The translations under genes were made by a program, and so were the position numbers. Below, one piece after another: positions 14,882 to 21,990 of a DNA stretch of 36,667 nucleotides. This stretch comes from an uncultured Collinsella sp. (lineage in GTDB: Bacteria > Actinomycetota > Coriobacteriia > Coriobacteriales > Coriobacteriaceae), in NCBI GenBank assembly GCA_900556365.1, contig USOG01000002.1, forward strand, positions 1-36,667, in the 5' to 3' direction. Numbering within the stretch: the stretch's first letter is position 1; each line of letters opens with the position of its first letter. The notes beneath the pieces were generated by a model that was not told where the DNA came from, made no database searches, and worked only from the letters and a program-made list of their open reading frames with translations.

Positions 14882-14909
14882 AGTTTATTCAAATTAGACT
14901 TTATGTCAA
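14882..14909 (-). promoter_or_regulatory. Promoter of the chaperone/FtsK operon
   Basis: On the minus strand TTGACA (14904-14909) and TAAACT (14882-14887) are spaced by 16 bases, about 40 bases before the dnaK-like start. The region is AT-rich and is the only clear promoter for the eight genes down to 6286, whose junctions overlap or are only a few bases long. The divergent XRE gene starts at 14992, so its product could bind here. Confidence 0.65.
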
Positions 14910-14991
14910 TTATTGCACCTAAGGACAATCCAGTTAGACATTTGACCGGCATCGAAATGCAAAGTTGCTCTTGATATCAGACGGGAGCGAC

Positions 14992-15333
14992 ATGGATGTG
15001 ACCAATAAACATACCGCACTCGCCAGAATCCGCAAAAAGTCAGGGCTTACTCAGCTTCAAATTGCGGACAGTCTTGGCGTTAGCAAGGCGACATATAGTG
15101 CATGGGAAACAGGTCGAGCAAAACTAGGAGAGGACCGCATTGTTGCATTGTGCGATCTCTTTGGATGCACGCCCAACGATATCCTTGGCTATACCAAAGA
15201 TCCAGACGGAAGCCCTGCGTTTTTTACTGCTCAGGAAGACGAATATCTATCGCTCTTCAAAGCCCTGCCGCCAAACATCAAGGCCGACATTCTTGACATC
15301 ATGCGTTATACGACAAAGGCCTGGAGACTCTAG
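14992..15333 (+). CDS. XRE-family transcriptional regulator
   Basis: A 113-residue protein with a Cro/C1-type helix-turn-helix at about 7-62 (SGLTQLQIADSLGVSKATYS, then WETGRAKL and LCDLFGCTPNDILGY). A short helical C-terminal part (about 72-113) may serve dimerisation. The ATG at 14992 follows GGGAG at good spacing. It is divergent from the chaperone/FtsK operon and shares its 147-base promoter region, so it is the natural candidate to repress or control that operon and itself. It also lies just upstream of the tandem-repeat region and the DUF4143 ATPase. Its operator is not identified. The fold assignment is firm; the target is inferred. Confidence 0.88.
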   Translation: MDVTNKHTALARIRKKSGLTQLQIADSLGVSKATYSAWETGRAKLGEDRIVALCDLFGCTPNDILGYTKDPDGSPAFFTAQEDEYLSLFKALPPNIKADILDIMRYTTKAWRL

Positions 15334-15343
15334 GGCTTCTCTT

Positions 15344-15373
15344 TTGGCATCATGATTGTTTACTAGATATAAT
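15344..15373 (+). promoter_or_regulatory. Upstream promoter before the tandem repeats
   Basis: TTGGCA (15344-15349) and a consensus TATAAT (15368-15373) are spaced by 18 bases. Transcription would start inside the tandem repeat array that begins one base later. Confidence 0.55.
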
Positions 15374-15457
15374 GTCCAACTTGCACAATCTAAATCGTCC
15401 AACTTGCACAATCTAAATCGTCCAACTTGCACAATCTAAATCGTCCAACTTGCACAA
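15374..15457 (+). repeat. 23-bp tandem repeat, 3.65 copies
   Basis: Three perfect 23-base units (15374-15396, 15397-15419, 15420-15442) and a 15-base partial unit (15443-15457), each beginning GTCCAACTTGCACAA. There are no spacers, so this is not a CRISPR array. The array lies between one TATAAT box (15368-15373) and another (15466-15471), directly upstream of the DUF4143 ATPase gene. It looks like an iteron-type protein-binding site or a variable-number repeat that tunes expression. Confidence 0.95.
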
Positions 15458-15465
15458 ATTAACAG

Positions 15466-15471
15466 TATAAT
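15466..15471 (+). promoter_or_regulatory. Second -10 box, after the tandem repeats
   Basis: Consensus TATAAT 24 bases upstream of the ATPase start codon. The matching -35 position falls in the last repeat unit and does not match TTGACA, so a protein bound to the repeats may be needed to use it. Confidence 0.45.
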
Positions 15472-15494
15472 ACCCTGCTAGCAAGGAGGGTGAC

Positions 15495-16769
15495 ATGGGT
15501 TCAATTCAACACGGTTATTTACCACGAGTCGCGGACAAAGTGCTCGCCAGAAAACTAAAATCTTCTGGGGCTGTCCAAATCAAAGGGCCAAAATGGTGCG
15601 GCAAGACCGCAACGGCTGAACAGGCAGCCGCAAGCAGCATCTACATGCAAGACCCCGATAACGGTCCGAGCTACATCCAGCTTGCCGATTCGAAGCCCTC
15701 TCTCCTGCTCAAAGGAGATGAGCCACGCCTCATCGATGAATGGCAAATGGCCCCACAGCTTTGGGACGCCGTAAGGTTCGCGATCGACCGCGGCAAAGGA
15801 CGAGGCAGGTTTATCCTCACCGGCTCCGCAACGCCTCGGGCAAGCGAAATGCCGGCACACTCAGGAGTCGGCCGCATAGCACGTATAAACATGCGTCCGA
15901 TGTCACTTTTTGAATCACGCGAGTCAACAGGATCAGTTTCGCTGGCAAGCCTGTTTGGTGGAAACACCGATGTTGCCGATATGGTCGACTTCGATATCGA
16001 ACGTATCGTCTACTCACTTTGCCGAGGAGGTTGGCCTGAAGCGGTTACCGAGCCAAACCATGGAATTGCGCTATCCATGGCCCCTGATTACATCTCGGAA
16101 CTGCTTGATTCCGATATCGACGAGATTGATGGACTGCGGAGAAATAAGACTTGGATGGCCCAGATTATTCGAAGCTACGCTCGCAATATCTCGACAGAGG
16201 CATCGCTCGCCACAATCGCTGCTGACATGCAAGGAGAACCTCCCTCAAGAAATACCGTTTCTGAATATGTCGACGCCTTGACCCGCTCCTGCGTTTTCGA
16301 AGATCTCGAGGCATGGGCCCCGCGGCTCCGCTCAAAAACCGCCGTACGGACGAGTCCGACGCGCCATTTCTGCGATCCATCGCTTGCGGTCGCAGCCCTG
16401 GGGGCAACGCCTCAAAAGCTCCTGGAGGATTTTGAAACATTTGGGCTTCTGTTTGAATCGATGTGCATCCGTGACCTGCGCACCTATATGGATCTGCTTG
16501 GCGGCAAGGTTTACCACTATCGGGACAAGACCGACCTTGAAGCCGATGCCGTACTCGTGCTAGATGACGGCAGGTACGCTCTGGTTGAGGTCAAGCTTGG
16601 CTCAAAGCCTATAGACACCGCTGCCGCCAATCTCAAGAAACTCGCATCTAAAATCGATGCGACCCACCAAGGCGAAGCGTCCTTCTTGCTCGTTCTCACT
16701 GGAACCGCAACTGCCTACCGACGGGAAGACGGTGTCGTAGTCGTGCCACTTGCTTCACTGGCACCGTAG
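15495..16769 (+). CDS. AAA ATPase with DUF4143 (AAA_14 family)
   Basis: A 424-residue protein. The N-terminal AAA_14 ATPase has Walker A GPKWCGKT (31-38), Walker B PRLIDEWQ and the FILTGSATPR sensor strand. The C-terminal DUF4143 part contains a PD-(D/E)XK-like tail: DLEADAVLVLDDGRYALVEVKLG fits the D...ExK pattern of restriction-type nucleases. Such ATPases are common and often horizontally moved; their job is unknown, with proposals including transcription control and defence. A very strong ribosome binding site (AAGGAGGGTGAC) precedes the ATG. Upstream lies a tandem repeat array flanked by two -10 boxes. It is downstream of the XRE gene, but the repeats make a separate transcript likely. 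Confidence 0.88.
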   Translation: MGSIQHGYLPRVADKVLARKLKSSGAVQIKGPKWCGKTATAEQAAASSIYMQDPDNGPSYIQLADSKPSLLLKGDEPRLIDEWQMAPQLWDAVRFAIDRGKGRGRFILTGSATPRASEMPAHSGVGRIARINMRPMSLFESRESTGSVSLASLFGGNTDVADMVDFDIERIVYSLCRGGWPEAVTEPNHGIALSMAPDYISELLDSDIDEIDGLRRNKTWMAQIIRSYARNISTEASLATIAADMQGEPPSRNTVSEYVDALTRSCVFEDLEAWAPRLRSKTAVRTSPTRHFCDPSLAVAALGATPQKLLEDFETFGLLFESMCIRDLRTYMDLLGGKVYHYRDKTDLEADAVLVLDDGRYALVEVKLGSKPIDTAAANLKKLASKIDATHQGEASFLLVLTGTATAYRREDGVVVVPLASLAP

Positions 16770-16855
16770 GACAACTGGCATACAGCGGCGGGCGCGGGAG
16801 CCCTCCGTAGTAGAATCTGAACCACTGATTAGACCCGTACAAAAGGAGACTTTCC

Positions 16856-17104
16856 ATGCATGACGTCGGAATGAACATGAGCCAGCTTGCCATGAGCGTC
16901 AAACAGGTCGATGACACGATCGAGCTCGCCCACGAGTGGAGCCATCAACTGCTGCATGCGACCGAGAACTTTGATATGGAGCGCATTGGCGCCAAACTCG
17001 AAGCTGCCATGGCCGCACTGCACGAGGCGCATGACGCGCTCGAGGGCTACGAGGAAGCCATCGAGGCCGACCACAATTCCGTCGGTTCCGTGAAGCTGGT
17101 GTAA
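16856..17104 (+). CDS. Small helical protein upstream of nikR
   Basis: An 82-residue acidic protein predicted to be two long helices (about 7-40 and 44-75), with several histidines (H2, H26, H30, H34, H57, H60, H73). No signal peptide, membrane helix or known motif is seen. The start has AAAAGGAG eight bases upstream; a second Met (MNMSQL) six codons in is possible. Its stop lies one base before the nikR start, so the two genes are almost certainly co-transcribed. A metal-related or regulatory partner role is a guess from the histidines and neighbour alone. Confidence 0.7.
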   Translation: MHDVGMNMSQLAMSVKQVDDTIELAHEWSHQLLHATENFDMERIGAKLEAAMAALHEAHDALEGYEEAIEADHNSVGSVKLV

Positions 17105-17105
17105 C

Positions 17106-17612
17106 GTGGCCGAGCACGAACATGCCGACAGCAACGACCACTGCCACGAGTCTGGCATCGCGGGTGAGCCTAGCTACCGTTGCGGCGGCTCCGAACTCGT
17201 GCGGTTTTCGGTTACCGCGCCCGATGACCTGCTGCGTCGCTTTGACGCGCAAATCGCGCGCCGCGGCGACGTGGCCAACCGTTCCGAGGCCGTGCGCGAC
17301 CTGATTCGCGCCTCCATTGCCAAGGAGCAGATGCGAACGCCCGACGAGCAGGTCATCGGGTCGCTCACCATGATTTACGACCATCACACCGGCGACCTGA
17401 CACGCCGCCTGGACGAGGTGCAGCACGACTACACCGACGAGATCGTATCGACTATGCACGTGCATCTGGATCACCACAACTGCTTGGAGATTCTGGCGCT
17501 TAAGGGTCGCGGCGAGCGCGTCTACGAACTAGCCGACCGCCTGCTGGGCCTGCGCGGTGTTAAACACGGCGAGCTCACCTGCGCCGCCACCGAGCAGAGC
17601 CTGGGGCTCTAA
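17106..17612 (+). CDS. nikR: Nickel-responsive regulator NikR
   Basis: A 168-residue ribbon-helix-helix regulator. The DNA-binding part is at about 30-75 (VRFSVTAPDDLLRRFD, then NRSEAVRDLIR). The C-terminal ACT-like domain carries the four nickel ligands at the spacing known from E. coli NikR: H107, H118, H120 and C126 (in MHVHLDHHNC). It differs by a histidine-rich N-terminal tail (H4, H6, H12, H14 and C13) that could bind extra metal. NikR represses nickel uptake or nickel-enzyme genes when nickel is ample. The GTG start lies one base after the preceding gene and has a weak ribosome binding site, implying coupling. Downstream are the nickel-hydrogenase maturation genes; no clear NikR palindrome was found. 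Confidence 0.92.
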   Translation: MAEHEHADSNDHCHESGIAGEPSYRCGGSELVRFSVTAPDDLLRRFDAQIARRGDVANRSEAVRDLIRASIAKEQMRTPDEQVIGSLTMIYDHHTGDLTRRLDEVQHDYTDEIVSTMHVHLDHHNCLEILALKGRGERVYELADRLLGLRGVKHGELTCAATEQSLGL

Positions 17613-17625
17613 CAGCATGCACCCG

Positions 17626-17696
17626 CCAAAAAGGGACAGGTTTGTTTTGGCAGGTTTAGAAGTTTTACCTACCAAAATAAACCTGTCCCTTTTTGG
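17626..17696. repeat. REP-like long hairpin with GGGACAGG/CCTGTCCC
   Basis: Arms 17626-17655 and 17667-17696 pair over about 30 bp with two mismatches and an 11-base loop. The GGGACAGGTTT/AAACCTGTCCC core also occurs near 25905-25933 and 28177-28213. Runs of A and T on both ends let it work as a bidirectional terminator between nikR and hypF. The motif resembles REP elements mobilised by RAYT-type transposases; no such gene is in the window. Confidence 0.75.
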
Positions 17697-17720
17697 TCGG
17701 TTTAGATGAGGGAGAGTCGC

Positions 17721-20399
17721 ATGCGGCATGTGCATATTCATGTGACGGGCATCGTGCAGGGCGTTGGCATGCGACCGTTCGTGTATCGCGAGGCTATGGC
17801 ACACGGCATTTGCGGCTGGGTGCTCAACGCGGGCGATGGCGTGCATATCGAGGCGCACGCCCCCGCCAAAGCCATCGATGGCTTTGCCGCTGCGTTGTCT
17901 GAGCATGCGCCCGCGGCGGCTCGCGTGGAGCATGTCGATGTCGCCGATCTCACGCCCGCCAGCTGGGACGCCGCCGACGAGCAAGGCTTCCGCATCGTAG
18001 CGTCGCAAGATCAGACCGAGCACACCACGCTCATCTCGCCCGATATCGCCACCTGTGACGATTGTCTGCGCGAGCTGTTCGATCCTGCCGACCGACGCTA
18101 CCACTACCCCTTTATCAACTGCACCAACTGCGGGCCGCGCTTTACCATCATCCGATCGCTGCCTTATGACCGAACGGCCACGTCGATGGATTGTTTTCCC
18201 ATGTGCCCCAAGTGCGCCGCGGAGTATGCCGACCCACTCGACCGGCGTTTTCACGCGCAGCCCGATGCCTGCTTTGACTGCGGGCCACATATTACCTGGC
18301 GCGAGGCGGAGGACGACATGGAGCTCGAAGGCTCGGGGGCGACGCCAGCCGTCGGCAGCACGCGCGAAACCAGCGATGCCATTATTGACCGCTGTGTCGA
18401 GCTGCTGGCCAACGGCGGTATCGTCGCTATCAAGGGTCTGGGCGGATTTCACTTGGCATGCGACGCCTCCAACGAGCAGGCGGTAGCCGAGCTTCGCCGC
18501 CGCAAACGCCGCAGCAACAAACCGCTTGCCGTTATGGTACGCGACCTTGCCGACGCTGAACGCCTGTGCCATGTCGATGATGCCGAGCACAGCTTGCTGG
18601 CCGGCAGCATTCGCCCCATCGTGCTGTTGCACCGGCGTGCCGTTGGCGAGGGAGATTCCCCCGACGCCCTTACACTCGCGCCGTCCGTCGCGCACGACCT
18701 TCCCGAACTCGGTGTTATGCTCCCCTACACCCCGCTTCAGCATCTGTTGCTTGCCGCGGCAGAAGCCCGCGGTATGCACGCGCTCGTCATGACCAGCGGA
18801 AACCTGAGCGAAGAGCCCATCGAGACCGACGACGACCTTGCCTGGGAACACCTCGTTGCCGCCGGCATCGCCGACGCGCTACTTGGCAACGACCGCGCAA
18901 TCCTCTCGCGCTACGACGACTCCGTGGTACGTGTGGTCGACGGCACCGTCATGCCTGTGCGTCGCGCACGCGGATATGCGCCGCAACCGTTGTCGCTGCC
19001 GGCGCTCGACGCCGTCGCGCCCTGCGTGCTCGCCTGCGGCCCACAGCAAAAAGCCACGATCGCGCTCACGCGCGAGGACGCCGACGGCCATGTGGCCTGT
19101 TTTGTGTCGCAGCATATCGGCGATGTCGAAAACGGCGGGACCTTCGATGCCTGGAACGCCGCGCGCACGCGCTTGGAAGATCTCTTTGACTTGGCGCCCG
19201 CCGCCTTAGCCTGCGATGTACATCCCAGCTATCTATCGAGCCAGTGGGCGCGTGAGCGGGCACGGGAGCACAATCTGCCGCTTATCGAAATCCAGCATCA
19301 TCATGCGCACATCGCGAGCGTAATGGCAGAGGCTATCGCCGTGGGCCAGCTTACAACCGACGCGCGCGTCCTTGGCATCGCCTTTGACGGCACCGGCGCC
19401 GGTACCGATGGGACCATTTGGGGCGGCGAGTTTCTTGTTGCCAGCCTTGGCAGCTTTGAGCGCGCCGCACATTTGCGCACCTGGGCGCTCCCCGGCGGGG
19501 CGGCCTCCGTGCGTGACGCCCGCCGCAACGCCTTCGCCCTGCTCAGCGAACTCAGCCTGCTTGAACATCCGGGAGCCGAGCAGCTCTTGGGCGGCCTAGA
19601 CGAGCAAACGCGTAGCGTGACGGCAACGATGATCGAGCGGAGCATCAACAGCCCGCGCACGAGCAGCATGGGCCGCCTGTTTGACGCCGCGGCGGCAATT
19701 TTGGGCATCTGCAGCACTGCAACCTACGAGGGCGAACCCGCCATCGAGCTCGAAGCCGCCGCCTGGCGCGCGCTTGACGGCGAAATCAGCCGTTTCGCTT
19801 GCAATCAGGTGGGCGTATCCGCATCCGTCTCAACGGCGCTGGACAGTTTGTTCAGATACGTATTAACTACTAACCCCTCATCTGGCATTTTTGCCTCAAA
19901 TTTGGCCAAAAAAGGCTCTCCAGACACCTTATTTGCGGCAAGCGTGCCCGGCATAGGCCCCAAATCGACCCATTTGGAATCCTCACAGACGACTTTTTCC
20001 ACCCAAAGCCGCTCTAAAAAATACGAATCTGAACTAACTGTCCAGGCTGCCTCGGACAGCCCTTTCGTTCTGGACCCCAAGCCACTTTTTGAGGCACTTT
20101 TGAGCAGAATCGAGACCGAAGAATCCGCTGACCGGCTCGCGCTCGGGTTCCATATCGCCATCGCGCGCTCTTCGGCACGAATCGCACGCGAAATCTGTGC
20201 GCGCGAAGGCCTCGACACCGTCGCGCTCTCGGGCGGCGTGTTCATGAACCGACTTCTGCTCCAGCTCCTCACCCGCGAGCTCAAATACGCGGGCCTTGCT
20301 GTCTTGGTCCCCCACACCGTACCCGTCAATGACGGCTGCATCGCCTACGGTCAGGCGGCGGTCGCAAGCGCTCGTCTTGCGCAGATTGCATCGCAGTAG
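17721..20399 (+). CDS. hypF: [NiFe]-hydrogenase maturation carbamoyltransferase HypF
   Basis: This 892-residue protein uses carbamoyl phosphate and ATP to carbamoylate the C-terminal cysteine of HypE, the source of the hydrogenase cyanide ligands. In order: acylphosphatase domain (GIVQGVGMRPFVYREA), two zinc-finger blocks (CDDCLRE..CTNCGPRF and CPKCAAEY..CFDCGPH), a YrdC-like domain (AIKGLGGFHLACDA, KRRSNKPLAVM) and a Kae1-like domain (HHHAHIASVMAE, GIAFDGTGAGTDGTIWGGEF, LSGGVFMNRLLL). It is over 100 residues longer than common HypF proteins (about 750-780). Much of the excess lies at about residues 705-790, encoded by a lower-GC stretch (19850-20090). The ATG at 17721 has GGGAGAGT upstream, better than the in-frame ATG at 17706. 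It heads the hypF-hypC-hypD-hypE cluster. Confidence 0.95.
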   Translation: MRHVHIHVTGIVQGVGMRPFVYREAMAHGICGWVLNAGDGVHIEAHAPAKAIDGFAAALSEHAPAAARVEHVDVADLTPASWDAADEQGFRIVASQDQTEHTTLISPDIATCDDCLRELFDPADRRYHYPFINCTNCGPRFTIIRSLPYDRTATSMDCFPMCPKCAAEYADPLDRRFHAQPDACFDCGPHITWREAEDDMELEGSGATPAVGSTRETSDAIIDRCVELLANGGIVAIKGLGGFHLACDASNEQAVAELRRRKRRSNKPLAVMVRDLADAERLCHVDDAEHSLLAGSIRPIVLLHRRAVGEGDSPDALTLAPSVAHDLPELGVMLPYTPLQHLLLAAAEARGMHALVMTSGNLSEEPIETDDDLAWEHLVAAGIADALLGNDRAILSRYDDSVVRVVDGTVMPVRRARGYAPQPLSLPALDAVAPCVLACGPQQKATIALTREDADGHVACFVSQHIGDVENGGTFDAWNAARTRLEDLFDLAPAALACDVHPSYLSSQWARERAREHNLPLIEIQHHHAHIASVMAEAIAVGQLTTDARVLGIAFDGTGAGTDGTIWGGEFLVASLGSFERAAHLRTWALPGGAASVRDARRNAFALLSELSLLEHPGAEQLLGGLDEQTRSVTATMIERSINSPRTSSMGRLFDAAAAILGICSTATYEGEPAIELEAAAWRALDGEISRFACNQVGVSASVSTALDSLFRYVLTTNPSSGIFASNLAKKGSPDTLFAASVPGIGPKSTHLESSQTTFSTQSRSKKYESELTVQAASDSPFVLDPKPLFEALLSRIETEESADRLALGFHIAIARSSARIAREICAREGLDTVALSGGVFMNRLLLQLLTRELKYAGLAVLVPHTVPVNDGCIAYGQAAVASARLAQIASQ

Positions 20400-20533
20400 C
20401 TCGCCCTCACACGCCGCTGTGCCCAGCCGTCTCACAGGCGTAACGCGTTTGCCCGCAAACCCCGCGAGCGCTACCATCAACTGATGGATTATTGAGCGCC
20501 TATCCAGCGCAAAGCGTCTAAAAGGGGAACAAT

Positions 20534-20794
20534 ATGTGCCTTGCCGTTCCCGGTAAAGTAGTCAAACGCGACGACGACCTCAAGGCCACCGTCGACATGA
20601 TGGGCATCGAGCGCCCCGTGTCGCTACGACTCGTGCCGACGGCGCAGGTTGGCGACTATATTCTCGTACACGCCGGCTTTGGCATCCAGATCGTCGACGA
20701 GCAGGAAGCGCAGGAGACGCTCGACCTGGTCAACACCATGACCGAACTGGCCGAAGAAGACCAACTGGCCAGCAACCCGGCCGAGGCATACTAG
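20534..20794 (+). CDS. hypC: Hydrogenase maturation chaperone HypC
   Basis: An 86-residue HypC/HupF protein starting MCLAVPGKV, with the essential Cys2 that binds the iron of the Fe(CN)2CO unit and the large subunit precursor. The length and the GDYILVHAGFGIQIVDEQEA segment are typical. With HypD it forms the scaffold on which the iron receives its ligands. AAAGGGGAAC precedes the ATG. The 134-base gap after hypF has no clear terminator. Its TAG overlaps the GTG of hypD by one base, which couples the two partners. Confidence 0.96.
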   Translation: MCLAVPGKVVKRDDDLKATVDMMGIERPVSLRLVPTAQVGDYILVHAGFGIQIVDEQEAQETLDLVNTMTELAEEDQLASNPAEAY

Positions 20795-21906
20795 TGGCGG
20801 CCGGACAGCCGGCTCGCTCCGGTATCGACTTTTCGGCATTTCGCGATTCCAAGCTGGCCCGCGAGCTCATCGAACGCATCCATGAACTCGTCGGCGACCG
20901 CACCATCAACCTTATGGAAGTCTGCGGCACGCACACCGTGAGCATCGGCCGCTATGGCTTTCGCTCCATTATGCCGGCCGGGCTCAAGCTGCTGAGTGGC
21001 CCGGGGTGCCCCGTCTGCGTAACCGCCAACCGCGACATCGACCACGCGATCGCGCTCGCCAACATAGACGGCGCCATCATCACCACCTTTGGCGACATGA
21101 TGCGCGTGCCCGGATCGTCCACCTCGCTCGCTGCGCAAAAGGCGGCAGGGCGCGACATCCGCATCGTCTATTCCCCGCTCGACGCGCTCGACATCGCCGA
21201 GCAAAACCCCGATCGTCCGGTCATTTTTATGGGCGTGGGCTTTGAGACTACGACGCCCACCATCGCCGCCGCCATCTTGGAGGCCGAGGCACGCGGGCTT
21301 TTGAACTTTTCGGTCTATTGCGCCCACAAGACCACGCCGCCGGCGTTGCGCGCCATCGCCAACGACCCCGAGACCGCCATCGACGGCTTTATCCTGCCGG
21401 GCCACGTCGCCACCATCACGGGCTTGGCGCCCTTTAGCTTTTTGGTCGACGAGTTCAATACCCCGGGCGTGGTCACGGGATTTGAACCGGTCGATATCCT
21501 GCAGGGCATCTGCATGCTGGTCCAGATGGTTGTCGAGAACAGACCCGCGATCGACAACGCCTACCGCCGTGGCGTCAACGCAGACGGCAACCCCGTGGCG
21601 CGCCAGCTGGTCGAGCAGGTATTTGAGCCGTGCGATACCACATGGCGCGGGCTGGGGCCGATTGCCAACTCGGGCCTTTCCATCCGCCCCGAATTCTCGC
21701 GCTTTGACGCCGGCCCCCGCTATGACGTGCCCATTGAACCGACAGTCGAGCCGCGCGGATGCCGCTGCGGCGACGTGTTGCGCGGAGCCATTACGCCGAG
21801 CGACTGCCCTCTGTTCGGCCACGCTTGTACACCCGAGCATCCCGTCGGCCCCTGCATGGTGAGCTCCGAGGGCAGCTGCGCAGCATATTTCCGCTACCGA
21901 GGCTAA
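20794..21906 (+). CDS. hypD: Hydrogenase maturation scaffold HypD
   Basis: A 370-residue iron-sulfur protein that, with HypC, assembles the Fe(CN)2CO group for [NiFe]-hydrogenase. Conserved elements are seen: MEVCGTHT (C44), GPGCPVCVT (C72, C75), the GFETTTPT motif, and the C-terminal cysteine set for the [4Fe-4S] cluster (PRGCRCGDVL, DCPLFGHAC, GPCMVSSEGSC). Length is standard. Translation starts at GTG 20794, overlapping the hypC stop. It is followed directly by a copy of a hairpin element shared with the 3' ends of two other genes in the window, then hypE. Confidence 0.96.
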   Translation: MAAGQPARSGIDFSAFRDSKLARELIERIHELVGDRTINLMEVCGTHTVSIGRYGFRSIMPAGLKLLSGPGCPVCVTANRDIDHAIALANIDGAIITTFGDMMRVPGSSTSLAAQKAAGRDIRIVYSPLDALDIAEQNPDRPVIFMGVGFETTTPTIAAAILEAEARGLLNFSVYCAHKTTPPALRAIANDPETAIDGFILPGHVATITGLAPFSFLVDEFNTPGVVTGFEPVDILQGICMLVQMVVENRPAIDNAYRRGVNADGNPVARQLVEQVFEPCDTTWRGLGPIANSGLSIRPEFSRFDAGPRYDVPIEPTVEPRGCRCGDVLRGAITPSDCPLFGHACTPEHPVGPCMVSSEGSCAAYFRYRG

Positions 21907-21908
21907 TA

Positions 21909-21950
21909 GGTTCCGCCGCTCTAACGAACGGCGGACCGGTCGACGCTGCG
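21909..21950 (+). repeat. Truncated copy of the 3' structured element, after hypD
   Basis: TCCGCCG (21912-21918) pairs with CGGCGGA (21929-21935), followed by GTCGACGCTGCG (21939-21950). The hairpin and the 12-base tail match, in the same orientation relative to the gene, the first part of the element after pyrE (27135-27175 on the minus strand). The rest of the element is missing here. It starts three bases after the hypD stop and has no T-run, so it is not an obvious terminator. Confidence 0.7.
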
Positions 21951-21990
21951 CCTCACCCATATAATTCCACCCACGATTGGAGTTTTCGAT

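Noticed and set aside
15374..15457. Possible CRISPR array
   Set aside because: Units of 23 bases follow each other directly with no spacers, and no cas gene is present. It is a simple tandem repeat.
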